The notes below the pieces were generated by a model, which saw only the letters and a list, made by a program, of their open reading frames with translations, did not search any database and was not told the DNA's origin. Shown here one piece after another: positions 31,470 to 40,460 of a DNA stretch of 64,000 bases. The translations under genes were made by a program, and so were the position numbers. The stretch lies in NCBI GenBank assembly GCA_009780585.1, contig WQZS01000003.1:1-64000 (forward strand), read 5' to 3'. Origin of the DNA: Defluviitaleaceae bacterium. GTDB taxonomy: Bacteria > Bacillota > Clostridia > Lachnospirales > WQUN01. Each line of letters starts with the position of its first letter. Positions within the stretch are counted from its first letter, which is position 1.

Positions 31470-33233
31470 ATGCGTAAAACGAAAATCCTGGCCACATTGG
31501 GCCCCGCAAGCAACGACGTCGGCATCATTAAGGAAATGATCCGAAACGGTATGGACGCCGCGCGCGTCAACTTTTCCCACGGCACATATGAATCGCACGC
31601 CGTATTGATCGGCAAGTTGAAGGAAGCGCGGGAGGCGATGGATAAGCACATCCCCCTCATACTGGATACCAAAGGGCCCGAAATCCGCATCAAGACCTTC
31701 GATACGGACGCCAAGGTGTACTTAGAACAAGGCGCGGAATTTACGCTCACCACGCGGGACATCGTGGGCAACCAATCGATCGTGTCGATTACCTACCCCG
31801 ATTTGCCCAAGGATCTGCAAGTGGGCAGCCGCGTCATGATCGACGACGGCTTGATCGAAATGAAAGTGACTTCGATTACCGACACGGACATTAAATGCGT
31901 GCTGATCAACTCGGGCTTTTTGGGCGCGCGCAAGGGGGTCAACATCCCCGACGCGCATATCAACTTGCCTTCGCTGGCGGAACGTGACATCGAGGATATC
32001 CGGTTCGGTATTAAACATGACTTCGATTATGTGGCCGCGTCCTTCGTGCGGTCGGCGAATGACGTGGTAAATATCCGAAAAGTGCTGGATGATAATGGCG
32101 GCGGAAAAATTAAGATCATCGCCAAGATCGAAAACCGCGAAGGCGTGGACAACCTGGAAGGCATCCTCAGCGCGGCCGACGGCATTATGGTGGCGCGGGG
32201 CGATATGGGTATCGAGCTGCCGCCGGAGGAAGTACCCATCGTGCAGAAGGACATGATCCACCGCTGCAATGTCATCGGCAAGCCCGTTATCACCGCCACG
32301 CATATGTTGGAATCCATGACCGCCAACCCCCGCCCCACCCGCGCCGAAGCCAACGACGTAGCCAACGCCATCTACGACGGCACGGACGTGATCATGCTCT
32401 CCGGCGAAACCGCCGGCGGCAAATACCCCATAGAGTCCGTCGCCATGATGGCCCGCATCGCGGAAAAGGCCGAAAACCACATCAATTATTCCGAAAAATA
32501 CGTCAACCTCCACCAAAATATCAATAAAAACATTACCAACGCCATTTCGTATGCCGCCGTCGCAACCGCCACCGATTTGCAAGCGGCTTGCATCGTGGCG
32601 ATCACGGACACGGGTTTCGCGGCGCGTATGGTTTCGCGTTGCCGTCCCAATTTCCCCGTGCTGGCGATCACCGCCGACGAAACGGTCTGCCGCCAGTTGA
32701 ACCTGACTTGGGGTACCATGCCCATGCTTTCGCCGAACCCCTTCGAGGGCGACAATGAAGTATTCGATGTAGCGGAGGAAATCGCGCTCAAATCCGGTTT
32801 GGTAAAGACGGGGCAAACGATTATTGCCCTGGCGGGCGTTCCCATCGGCGTCGCGGGTACGACCAACACGTTAAAGGTGCGCACCGTGGGCAGCGTATTG
32901 GCTAAGGGTTTGGGCAACAAACGCGGCGTAAAGTTAGGCATCGCCCGCGTCTTTGCCGACCCGGAAAGCAAAGATCATCCTTATTTTGAACAAGGCGACA
33001 TCATTATCTGTACCCACACGACGGATAACATGATGGAATACATCAAAAAAGCGGGCGCGATCGTCATCGGCTCGTGGGAAAACCTGGATTTGAGTCATGC
33101 CGAAACGGTGGCCAAGGCGTTGGATATCCCCATGCTCAACGTTAAGGTGCGCGTGGTGGATTTCGTAAATCCCGGCTCGCCCGTGACCGTAAACACCGAC
33201 GAGGGCTTGCTGATCAACGGGTTTGTAAAATGA
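31470..33233 (+). CDS. pyk: pyruvate kinase
   Basis: A 587-residue pyruvate kinase of the long bacillar type: KTKILATLGPASND at the N-terminus, ARVNFSHGTYE, substrate/metal signature KIIAKIENREGVDN, GDMGIELP and ATHMLESM. Beyond the usual 470 residues is an extra PEP-utiliser-like mobile domain (GAIVIGSWENLDLSHAETVA, then PGSPVTVNTDEG). GGAGG lies 7 bases before the ATG at 31470. Its stop overlaps the psd start (ATGA), linking glycolysis and phospholipid genes in one transcript. Confidence 0.95.
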   Translation: MRKTKILATLGPASNDVGIIKEMIRNGMDAARVNFSHGTYESHAVLIGKLKEAREAMDKHIPLILDTKGPEIRIKTFDTDAKVYLEQGAEFTLTTRDIVGNQSIVSITYPDLPKDLQVGSRVMIDDGLIEMKVTSITDTDIKCVLINSGFLGARKGVNIPDAHINLPSLAERDIEDIRFGIKHDFDYVAASFVRSANDVVNIRKVLDDNGGGKIKIIAKIENREGVDNLEGILSAADGIMVARGDMGIELPPEEVPIVQKDMIHRCNVIGKPVITATHMLESMTANPRPTRAEANDVANAIYDGTDVIMLSGETAGGKYPIESVAMMARIAEKAENHINYSEKYVNLHQNINKNITNAISYAAVATATDLQAACIVAITDTGFAARMVSRCRPNFPVLAITADETVCRQLNLTWGTMPMLSPNPFEGDNEVFDVAEEIALKSGLVKTGQTIIALAGVPIGVAGTTNTLKVRTVGSVLAKGLGNKRGVKLGIARVFADPESKDHPYFEQGDIIICTHTTDNMMEYIKKAGAIVIGSWENLDLSHAETVAKALDIPMLNVKVRVVDFVNPGSPVTVNTDEGLLINGFVK

Positions 33234-34156
33234 TTTATGACAACGGCGCGTTAAGGCCGGAGAAGATCGTCGCGGAGAAATGGATGCGCTTGATTTACGA
33301 TGACGCAAGCGGCGCGAACGCCGCTCACGAAGCCGATGCTTTATGCGGTACCCAAGCGCCGTTTGCGCCGTCGTCCCTGGCACGGCTGACGAGCCGTAAG
33401 ATATTAAGCCGATTGTACGGGGCGTATTGCAAAACACGACATTCGGCGAATATGATCGGCAAATTTATCGCGGAGAACCATGTGGATATGGCGGGATGCC
33501 CCCCCGCGGGCAGTTATAAAAATTTCGCGGAGTTCTTTTCGCGGGAGAAGAAGGGGATTACCTTTCCCAAGGAACCGCATTTGCTCGGCTCTCCCTGCGA
33601 GGGCTTGGTTTCGGCGTACGATGACATCGACCCCGCAAGGATGGTCGCCGCGAAAGGCATGGAATATTCCTTGGCGGAATTGTTCGGCGACGCGGAAATG
33701 GCGGAAGCGTACCGCGGCGGTTCCTGCCTGCGCGTGCGGCTCACCCCCGCCGACTACCATCGTATGCATTTCTTTGACCATGGCGAAATAACAGCCGTGG
33801 AGTGCATCGACGGCGATCTGTACTCCGTCAACCCGCTGGCTGTGGCGCGCATCGCGAAGCTGTATTGCCAAAACAAGCGCGTGCGTATCAATATTTCAAC
33901 GCGCAACTTCGGTGATGTGGTCATCATGGAAGTAGGCGCGACCTTCGTGGGGAGTATCGTACATCGCTTCCTCGCGGGGGACAACGCAAGGCGCGGGTGG
34001 CAAGCAAGTTATTTCCTGCCCGGCGGGTCGCTGGTGCTGGTATACTTTAAAAAGGATGCAGTCAAGTTGGATGCGGAAATAATCGATCGTACGAAAAAGG
34101 GTATCGAAACGAAGACCGCTGTCGGCACATCGGTAGGCGAATCACTTACGAGGTAG
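33230..34156 (+). CDS. psd: phosphatidylserine decarboxylase proenzyme
   Basis: A 308-residue membrane-associated proenzyme that cleaves itself to form a pyruvoyl group and converts phosphatidylserine to phosphatidylethanolamine. Visible signatures: RLTPADYHRMHFFDHGEI with the conserved His, YSVNPLA, VGATFVGSI and the self-cleavage site in LPGGSLVLVYF, whose Ser gives the pyruvoyl group. It overlaps pyk by four bases, and pssA follows 60 bases later after a palindrome, giving the two consecutive steps of PE synthesis side by side. Confidence 0.92.
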   Translation: MIYDNGALRPEKIVAEKWMRLIYDDASGANAAHEADALCGTQAPFAPSSLARLTSRKILSRLYGAYCKTRHSANMIGKFIAENHVDMAGCPPAGSYKNFAEFFSREKKGITFPKEPHLLGSPCEGLVSAYDDIDPARMVAAKGMEYSLAELFGDAEMAEAYRGGSCLRVRLTPADYHRMHFFDHGEITAVECIDGDLYSVNPLAVARIAKLYCQNKRVRINISTRNFGDVVIMEVGATFVGSIVHRFLAGDNARRGWQASYFLPGGSLVLVYFKKDAVKLDAEIIDRTKKGIETKTAVGTSVGESLTR

Positions 34157-34165
34157 GGCCCTTTC

Positions 34166-34192
34166 AACTTTTGCTCTTCGCGAGCAAAAGTT
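34166..34192. repeat. AACTT...AAGTT palindrome between psd and pssA
   Basis: A perfect 11-bp stem AACTTTTGCTC/GAGCAAAAGTT with loop TTCGC. It has the shape of a terminator but no T-run, and shares the AACTT/AAGTT ends with palindromes at 13852, 38691, 38720 and 57733. Confidence 0.75.
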
Positions 34193-34216
34193 AATTACAT
34201 AGTTGGGAGCTGTTAT

Positions 34217-34831
34217 ATGATTAAAAAATATTTTCCGGTCTTAAACCACATAAACCTCCCCGGCGTGATCACCACGTTGGGTTTAATGATGGGCGCGGTC
34301 ACCGCTTACTTCATCCTCCACGGGGACTTACGGTGGGCGATACTGTGCCTTTTCTTCTGCGGGGTGTTCGACTTGGCGGACGGGCTTGTCGCGTCGCGGC
34401 TTGGTAAGGTGACGGATTTCGGGCGGCAGTTGGATTCGCTGGTGGACTTCTTCACCTGCTGCATCATGCCGATCATCATCGTTTTCCGGTTTTTCCATGA
34501 AAATATTTTTATCGTCATCGCCATGGGCTTTTACGCCATGTGCGGGCTTTGGCGGTTGGCGTATTACAACATCCAAGCCCCGCCCGCCGACCCCGCCGCG
34601 AAGAAGTATTTTACGGGCTTACCCGTACCCGGGGCGATGATGGCCGTCACGATGGTGTTTTGGACGGTTTTGCGCTTCGACCTGCCGGAATGGATATTGG
34701 CCGTTACTTTCCTTGGCATCGGCTTTTTAATGGTTTCGTTCGTCAAGCTGCGTAAATACGGCTTGTGGCAGCAAATATTGTGGCTGATCGGGGTCGCGTT
34801 CGTGGCGTACGTAATCGTTTCGGGAAGCTAG
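34217..34831 (+). CDS. pssA: CDP-alcohol phosphatidyltransferase (phosphatidylserine synthase)
   Basis: A 204-residue membrane protein with about six helices. The CDP-alcohol phosphotransferase motif reads DLADGLVASRLGKVTDFGRQ, then LDSLVD, with all four catalytic Asp; the usual AR after DG is AS here. Its position after psd makes phosphatidylserine synthase the natural call (CDP-diacylglycerol + serine). GGGAGCTG lies before the ATG. Confidence 0.88.
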   Translation: MIKKYFPVLNHINLPGVITTLGLMMGAVTAYFILHGDLRWAILCLFFCGVFDLADGLVASRLGKVTDFGRQLDSLVDFFTCCIMPIIIVFRFFHENIFIVIAMGFYAMCGLWRLAYYNIQAPPADPAAKKYFTGLPVPGAMMAVTMVFWTVLRFDLPEWILAVTFLGIGFLMVSFVKLRKYGLWQQILWLIGVAFVAYVIVSGS

Positions 34832-34893
34832 GCTATAAGGTTCGGTAAAAATGCATATGATATTAGCATCAACCCAACGAAAGGATGTTAACC

Positions 34894-37503
34894 ATGCCCT
34901 TCCCCGTATTAAAGGGCGCGAGCTACGCGTTGATCCAAGCCAACGATATGGTACTGCACCAGGGATCGACGCAAACCAACGAACGGCACCTCGCGCCGGG
35001 CAGCGATTATCTCGCGGAGCTTCCCAAACGGCTCCGCTCTTTTGAATCGGCGGTCAATTACCCCCCCAACCAGGTATATATAGGAAACCTCCCGCCCAGC
35101 GCGTTAAACGATATCCCCCGCCCGTGGTATGAAAACGCCCCGAAGACTGCGCAAGGGCGCATCGGCAAACACGGCGAAATCATGCCGCAGGATGAATTCC
35201 TCGGGCTGATCAAGATCGTGGACGTATTTGATTTGGTTTTGCTGGAGGAACGCTTCGCGCGGGACGTGTCGGAAAAATTGCAAGCGCATCCGGCAATCGG
35301 TGGGTGGAAGTTCCTCGATAAATTAATGAGGAATCCCGTAGACGCGATGACCGTCGCCGAACAGGTGGAAAACCACGGCGCGGAGCCGATGTACCACGAA
35401 AACGTGCTGGTGGGCTGCGTGAAGAAAGCCCACGCCTTCGACGCCGCGTTAACGGCGCACGTCATGTTCGAAAATTTGGTGAGCAAAGCCTCCGCGGCGT
35501 TCGCGCTGGCCCTTTTGTTGCAAAAAACAGGGCTCGACCCGTCAGCGGTGGATTACGTCATCGAATGTTCCGAGGAAGCCTGCGGCGACATGAACCAACG
35601 CGGCGGCGGCAATTTCGCCAAGGCGATCGGCGAGGTATGCGGCTTGGTTAACGCCACGGGGTCGGACACGCGGGGCTTTTGCGCCGCGCCCGTGCACGCG
35701 CTGGTGGAAGCCGCCGCGCTCGTGCAAAGCGGTGTATACAAAAACGTCGTCGTTATCGCGGGCGGTTCAGTAGCGAAGCTGGGCATGAACGCCAAGGACC
35801 ATGTAAAGAAAGGCTTGCCCGTATTGGAAGACGTGCTGGGCGCGTTCGCGGCGCATATCGGCGAGGACGACGGCACTTCCCCCGTATTCCGTACGGACAT
35901 CGTGGGCCGCCACACCATCGGCAGCGGAGCCTCCCCCCAAGCCGTGACGCAAGCCATCGTCGCCGACCCGCTGGACCGCGCGGGCTTAAAAATCGGCGAC
36001 ATTAATACCTTCTCCGTTGAAATGCAGAACCCCGAAGTGACCGAACCCGCAGGCGCGGGCGACGTACCCAAGGCCAATTATAAAATGATCGCCGCGCTCG
36101 GCGTCATGCGCAAGGAATTTGAGCGCACCGAACTCAACGATGTGGTGGAACGCATCGCCATGCCGGGTTTCGCGCCCACGCAGGGGCATATCCCGTCGGG
36201 CGTACCCTTCCTTGCGCATTGCAAGGATAGGATGTTGGCGGGGGAATTGAACCGCGTCATGATCGTCGGCAAGGGGAGTTTGTTCCTGGGAAGATTAACG
36301 AACCTGTTTGACGGCGTTTCGTTCGTGCTGGAAAGAAACAGCGGTAAATCCTTTAGTAAATCCGATGCTCCCGCGCGGAATATAACCCGCGTCGGCCTTA
36401 CCCTGCCCGGCAGCGAACACGGCGAAGACGAAGTCCGCCTCGGCGCGCAATCGGTGACGGACGAAGGCATCGAGGTCGTTCCCATCGAAGGGGCGGACGA
36501 AAAAGAAGCTCACGCTAAAATGGAAACGATGTTGAAAAGCGGTGAAATCCACGCCGCCGTCACCATGCATTACAACTTCCCCATCGGCGTTTCGACCGTG
36601 GGCCGCGCGGTAACGCCCGCCCGCGGCAGGAAATCGTTCATCGCCACAACGACGGGTACGTCCGACACGCGGCACGGCGCGGCGTTATTGAGGAATACGA
36701 TCACGGCGATCGCAACGGCAAAAGCGTGCGGCATCCCACACCCCACCGTGGGTATCTTAAACATCGAAGGCGCGAATACGCTGGCGCGCAACCTGCAAGC
36801 CTTGCGCGATAACGGCTACGATGTCCGCTTCACCGAAAGCGCGAGGGCCGACGGGGGTACCGTCATGCGCGGCAACGACCTGTTGCAAGGCACGCCCGAC
36901 ATCATGGTGATGGACAGTTTAACGGGCAACGTCGTGATGAAGATGCTTTCGGCGTTCCACACCGGCGGCAGTTACGAAGCCGTCGGCGACGGCTACGGCC
37001 CGGGCGCGGGCGAGGGTTACGATAAAATTATTAATATTATTTCCCGTACCTCGGGCGCACCCGTGATTGCCGGGGCGATCGCTTACGCCGCCGCGTGCGC
37101 GAAGGGCAACCTCGTCCAAAGGGTACGCGACGAATTCGCCGCCGCGAAAAAGGCGGGGCTTGATGTGCTTTTGGAAAAAATAGGAGCAGGCAACCCGCGG
37201 AACGCGCCCGGGAATGAAGTAAATGAACACGCGGAGGGAAGTTGTGCGTCCCAGCCCGTTGCGTCTCCATCCGTTGCGCCTCCGGCCGTTGCGCGTCCAG
37301 CCGTCGCGCCCCCGGCGGAAAAAATCGTCACCACCGAAATCCCCGGTATCGAAATCCTCTCCTTGGAGGAAGCCGTGCAATCTTTATGGAAGAATCAAAT
37401 CTTCGCCGCGAGCGGCATGGGTTGCACCGGGCCGATTGTGTTGGTGGCACCGGAGGATGAGGAAGCGGCAAGGGGTATATTAAAAACGGAAGGATTTTTA
37501 TAA
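34894..37503 (+). CDS. fused glycine/betaine reductase component C (GrdC-GrdD-like)
   Basis: An 869-residue fusion. The first about 490 residues resemble GrdC, the thiolase/FabH-fold beta subunit of reductase component C (FESAVNYPPNQVYIGNLPPS, VIECSEEACGDMNQRGGGNF, FAPTQGHIPSGVPF). The rest resembles GrdD, the PlsX-like alpha subunit (ATTTGTSDTRHGAALLRNTI, NIEGANTLARNLQAL, ASGMGCTGPIVLV). In the complete pathway component C turns a GrdA-bound acetyl thioester into acetyl phosphate. No grdA, grdB, grdE or thioredoxin genes are here; the upstream neighbours are psd and pssA. A tandem 15-bp repeat encodes an Ala/Pro/Val linker (about 795-815). AAAGGA lies eight bases before the ATG at 34894. Confidence 0.85.
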   Translation: MPFPVLKGASYALIQANDMVLHQGSTQTNERHLAPGSDYLAELPKRLRSFESAVNYPPNQVYIGNLPPSALNDIPRPWYENAPKTAQGRIGKHGEIMPQDEFLGLIKIVDVFDLVLLEERFARDVSEKLQAHPAIGGWKFLDKLMRNPVDAMTVAEQVENHGAEPMYHENVLVGCVKKAHAFDAALTAHVMFENLVSKASAAFALALLLQKTGLDPSAVDYVIECSEEACGDMNQRGGGNFAKAIGEVCGLVNATGSDTRGFCAAPVHALVEAAALVQSGVYKNVVVIAGGSVAKLGMNAKDHVKKGLPVLEDVLGAFAAHIGEDDGTSPVFRTDIVGRHTIGSGASPQAVTQAIVADPLDRAGLKIGDINTFSVEMQNPEVTEPAGAGDVPKANYKMIAALGVMRKEFERTELNDVVERIAMPGFAPTQGHIPSGVPFLAHCKDRMLAGELNRVMIVGKGSLFLGRLTNLFDGVSFVLERNSGKSFSKSDAPARNITRVGLTLPGSEHGEDEVRLGAQSVTDEGIEVVPIEGADEKEAHAKMETMLKSGEIHAAVTMHYNFPIGVSTVGRAVTPARGRKSFIATTTGTSDTRHGAALLRNTITAIATAKACGIPHPTVGILNIEGANTLARNLQALRDNGYDVRFTESARADGGTVMRGNDLLQGTPDIMVMDSLTGNVVMKMLSAFHTGGSYEAVGDGYGPGAGEGYDKIINIISRTSGAPVIAGAIAYAAACAKGNLVQRVRDEFAAAKKAGLDVLLEKIGAGNPRNAPGNEVNEHAEGSCASQPVASPSVAPPAVARPAVAPPAEKIVTTEIPGIEILSLEEAVQSLWKNQIFAASGMGCTGPIVLVAPEDEEAARGILKTEGFL

Positions 37504-37544
37504 GAATATAAAAAAGAGTGTTATTACTGTTTACGGCTCCCACC

Positions 37545-37632
37545 GGGCGGCGGTGCGGGGAGAAGTGACGCGCGCTGAACGAAATCACGCGATTTCGTAG
37601 GCGCACTTACACTTCCCCCCGCACCGCCGCCC
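37545..37632. repeat. short hairpin repeat, copy B of the variable-stem family
   Basis: An 88-bp hairpin on the minus orientation: outer stem GGGCGGCGGTGCGGGG/CCCCGCACCGCCGCCC, internal loop TAAGTGCGCCTAC facing GTTCAGCGCGCGTC, and apical stem GAAATC/GATTTC. The loop motifs match the outer loop of copies A, C and D. The second loop and inner stem are absent, as if deleted. Confidence 0.8.
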
Positions 37633-37707
37633 CATGTGTGCCGGGAAATTACAAATGAAAGTTCTTTACGTTATGGTACGATGTACCATTAATGTTCATT
37701 TTACACA

Positions 37708-38520
37708 TTATCGGGTGCTGATAAATTCATAAACTTTATCCGACCATTCCCATATATCTTTGCAATCTTGTTCAATGTAAAAAACTCTGTCTGCAAGATT
37801 AGGGGGTACTATTTTATCAAAAATCGCCTTGTGTGTGTTTGGAATTATACAGCAATGCAAATAATCAACCAACGACAACTCGTTTTTTACTTTAGCCGGG
37901 TGATGACCGTCCTGTTCGTAGTCTTTATGATTAACTATATCTTCATACCTAAAATAAAAACGCACACCCGGTTTGAATCCTTTGCCGAAATATTTTGTCG
38001 GGTCAGCGCCACCTAACATTCGTTCCATTACCAAGCTATCGCCCGCGAAACAATTACCCCATGTGAACATAACATAATCAAAATAATCAGGTGTGTCTTT
38101 TGCGGCATTTCTCGATTCTTTTGAAAGTTCAGTCCCTGATTGGTTCCTTGCCTTAACAGCCGACAATAGCTTACCGCATTTGAATATCGATTCCACAAAC
38201 TGTATTTCGGTCGTATGACAAAGGTAATCGGTTAAACAACCACCTTTTTTGCAATCCTTACATGCCGAAACAAAAATTAAATTTGGTTTTGGCGTCGCTA
38301 AAAATGACGATGGATTTGTAAGCGCATTATTCACAATTTGGAGGATACTGTTGTCTTCACAAATTATTTCAGTAGTTCTGCCGTTCCTTTTTTCGTATTC
38401 GCAAAATAAAATTATATTTTTCAATTCCCAATTTGAAATATTAGGATAATCGGACAAAGTGAAATAATATACACCTTCCCATACTATTGGGCCGCCGCGA
38501 TTTATAATATTTACAACCAT
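37708..38520 (-). CDS. hypothetical protein, AT-rich singleton
   Basis: A 270-residue soluble protein starting at the ATG at 38520 (AAAGGA 11 bases upstream). I do not recognise the family. It has a cysteine cluster CKDCKKGGCLTDYLC (about 115-130), then a segment CHTTEIQFVESIFKCGKLLS, which faintly resembles the HxT...IL..G opening of DarT-type and other ADP-ribosyltransferases, and a VMFTWGNCFAGDSL stretch. Base composition is much more AT-rich than its neighbours, and hairpin repeats lie on both sides, so it is probably a recent arrival. The ADP-ribosyltransferase idea is weak. Confidence 0.55.
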   Translation of the reverse strand: MVVNIINRGGPIVWEGVYYFTLSDYPNISNWELKNIILFCEYEKRNGRTTEIICEDNSILQIVNNALTNPSSFLATPKPNLIFVSACKDCKKGGCLTDYLCHTTEIQFVESIFKCGKLLSAVKARNQSGTELSKESRNAAKDTPDYFDYVMFTWGNCFAGDSLVMERMLGGADPTKYFGKGFKPGVRFYFRYEDIVNHKDYEQDGHHPAKVKNELSLVDYLHCCIIPNTHKAIFDKIVPPNLADRVFYIEQDCKDIWEWSDKVYEFISTR

Positions 38521-38690
38521 ACAAATCAAGTTCCTTTCAGTCCCTAACACAAAATATTTTCACTGCCAAATTTTACAATAATATATAGAACACAACAACA
38601 TTGTCGTATTTTTTTCGTGGTAAATTGTTCCACAATGTTTAATTCATTTGATGTACTACATGAACATATACCGTTCCGAAAAAAATTGCC

Positions 38691-38746
38691 TTAACTTGTA
38701 CCCTAATAGGGGACAAGTTAACTTCTGCCTAATTTAAGCAGATGTT
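38691..38746. repeat. two adjacent AACTT-type palindromes
   Basis: TTAACTTGTaCCC/GGGgACAAGTTAA with loop TAATA (38691-38722), then AACTTCTGC/GCAGATGTT (38720-38746, imperfect). The first shares AACTTxTxCCCTAATAGGG with the palindrome inside the polyphosphate kinase gene (minus strand, 57733). Confidence 0.7.
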
Positions 38747-38795
38747 AGACATTGGGGCATCCCCCGGTTTTCGTACGGTTTTTCGATACTGCCGT

Positions 38796-38974
38796 CCGGA
38801 TGGGTGGGGCAACTCCATAAGCCGCGCCTACAAAATTGGGGGGCGGGCGGCGAACGGGCGGGTTATGTGAAATCGTCGAGGCTCCGGAGGAGACCGACGA
38901 TTTCACTTCCCGCACGGAGCTGACCGCCCCCCAATTTTGATGAGCGCGGCGTTGGAGTTACCCCGCCCATCCGG
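38796..38974. repeat. long hairpin repeat, copy C of the variable-stem family
   Basis: 179 bp. Outer stem of 22 positions (20 paired, CCGGATGGG...AACTCCA), loop TAAGCCGCGCCTA facing ATGAGCGCGGCGT, perfect 16-bp stem CAAAATTGGGGGGCGG, loop CGAACGGGCGGGTTATGTG facing CACTTCCCGCACGGAGCTGA, and apical stem GTGAAATCGTCG/CGACGATTTCAC. It fills most of the 600-base gap 38521-39147, in which I see no gene. Confidence 0.85.
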
Positions 38975-39147
38975 TGTTGCAGCAAAACGTTTAAACACCG
39001 CGTCCCCGTTACACCCCTCCCTTTGTACAATTTACCAATAAAATATTAAAAGCTATAGCATTTTTCTGTCAAATGTGATATAAGCAAAACAGACAAAAGC
39101 CGTAGCTTTTTTATTTTGTCGAAAATTTTGAACGGGAGGGAATATTT

Positions 39148-40242
39148 TTGGACAAATTTAAGTACATGGAAGAGTATGAATTCGAACAACTTTGTTATTT
39201 TCAGGACAAGAATACAGGATTAAAAGCCATCGTTTGCGTGCATAACACGGTGCTGGGCCCCGCGCTGGGCGGGACGCGCGTATGGAACTACGGCAATGAA
39301 GAGGAAGCCGCCGAGGACGTTCTAAGATTGGCAAGGGGTATGACCTACAAGAGTGCGCTTGCGGGCTTGGCCCTCGGAGGCGGCAAAGCGGTCATCATCG
39401 GCGACCCGGCGGAAATCCGTAAGGACCCCACGCGCCGCGAGGCTTTTTGGCGGGCGTTCGGGCGGTTTTTACAGGGCTTGGGCGGGCGGTATATCACAGC
39501 CGAGGACGTGGGGACTTCCACCCAGGATATGGTGTATGTGAATATGGAAACGCCGTTCGTCGTCGGTTTGCCGGGACGTTCGGGCGACCCTTCGCCCTTT
39601 ACCGCGCTGGGCGTATTCAAATCGATACAGGCTTGCTGCCGCCACGTTTACGGCGACAGCGACGTTTCGGGCAAGACCGTGGCCGTCCAAGGCGCGGGGA
39701 GTGTGGGGTATTATCTGTGCGAATTGCTCCATAAACATAAAGCGAAAATATTGGTTTCCGACATCGTTACCGAACGCGTGGTAAGGTGCGTAGAGGATTT
39801 TAAAGCCACACCCGTTGCCAAGGACGCGATTTACGGCGCGTTCGCGGACATCTACGCGCCCTGTGCGCTCGGCGCGACCATCAACGACGAAACCATCCCC
39901 CAGTTTAAATGCAAGATCGTATGCGGCGGGGCTAATAACCAACTGCGCAACCCGCTGATACACGGCCTTGCCCTGCAGGAGCGGGGCATTTGCTACGCGC
40001 CGGATTACCTCGCCAACGCGGGCGGTGTGATCAACGTCTCCTACGAACGCGCGGAAGGCGGATATAACGAGGAAGCCAGCCGCCGCGACATCGACCGCAT
40101 TTACAACCGTATGCGCGAGGTACTGCGTATTTCCGAAGAAACGGGGCGGCTCGCTTTCCAAACGGCGGATACGCTCGCGGAGGGCCGCATCGAAGCCATG
40201 CGCGGCATACGCGGCATCCTGGTACCCGGGGGAGGCAAATAG
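39148..40242 (+). CDS. leucine/valine/phenylalanine dehydrogenase
   Basis: A 364-residue Glu/Leu/Phe/Val dehydrogenase of the leucine dehydrogenase size class. The catalytic segment has GGTRVW, GMTYKSALAGLALGGGKAVI with the active Lys residues, and TAEDVGTSTQDM. The Rossmann part has VAVQGAGSVGYYLCELL for NAD. It deaminates branched-chain amino acids to 2-oxoacids. TTG start with GGAGGG seven bases upstream. Its stop overlaps the GTG of the ferredoxin subunit, heading an operon that oxidises those 2-oxoacids to acyl-CoA. Confidence 0.92.
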   Translation: MDKFKYMEEYEFEQLCYFQDKNTGLKAIVCVHNTVLGPALGGTRVWNYGNEEEAAEDVLRLARGMTYKSALAGLALGGGKAVIIGDPAEIRKDPTRREAFWRAFGRFLQGLGGRYITAEDVGTSTQDMVYVNMETPFVVGLPGRSGDPSPFTALGVFKSIQACCRHVYGDSDVSGKTVAVQGAGSVGYYLCELLHKHKAKILVSDIVTERVVRCVEDFKATPVAKDAIYGAFADIYAPCALGATINDETIPQFKCKIVCGGANNQLRNPLIHGLALQERGICYAPDYLANAGGVINVSYERAEGGYNEEASRRDIDRIYNRMREVLRISEETGRLAFQTADTLAEGRIEAMRGIRGILVPGGGK

Positions 40243-40460
40243 TGGCCGTATTGACGTTCAACGAAGCGGCGTGCAAGGGTTGCCGCCTTTGCGTTGAGGC
40301 GTGTCCGAAAAAAATCTTGGATTTGGATACCTCCCGTGTCAACGCGAAAGGCTACAACCCCGTACTGTGCAGCGATATGAATACCTGTACCGCTTGTGCC
40401 ATATGCGCGCGCGTCTGCCCTGATTCGGTTATCAAAGTGGAAAAGGGAGCGGCGGCATGA
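40242..40460 (+). CDS. vorD: 2-oxoacid:ferredoxin oxidoreductase, 4Fe-4S delta subunit
   Basis: A 72-residue ferredoxin with two 4Fe-4S motifs: CKGCRLCVEACP (residues about 10-21) and CTACAICARVCP. GTG start, GGAGG 6 bases upstream, overlapping the dehydrogenase stop (TAGTG). It passes electrons from the TPP subunit to ferredoxin. The delta-alpha-beta-gamma order matches four-gene VOR/KOR operons. Confidence 0.88.
   Translation: MAVLTFNEAACKGCRLCVEACPKKILDLDTSRVNAKGYNPVLCSDMNTCTACAICARVCPDSVIKVEKGAAA

Noticed and set aside
34166..34192. Palindrome after psd as an ordinary terminator
   Set aside because: Stem is terminator-like but lacks a T-run, and its AACTT/AAGTT ends match palindromes found inside genes.
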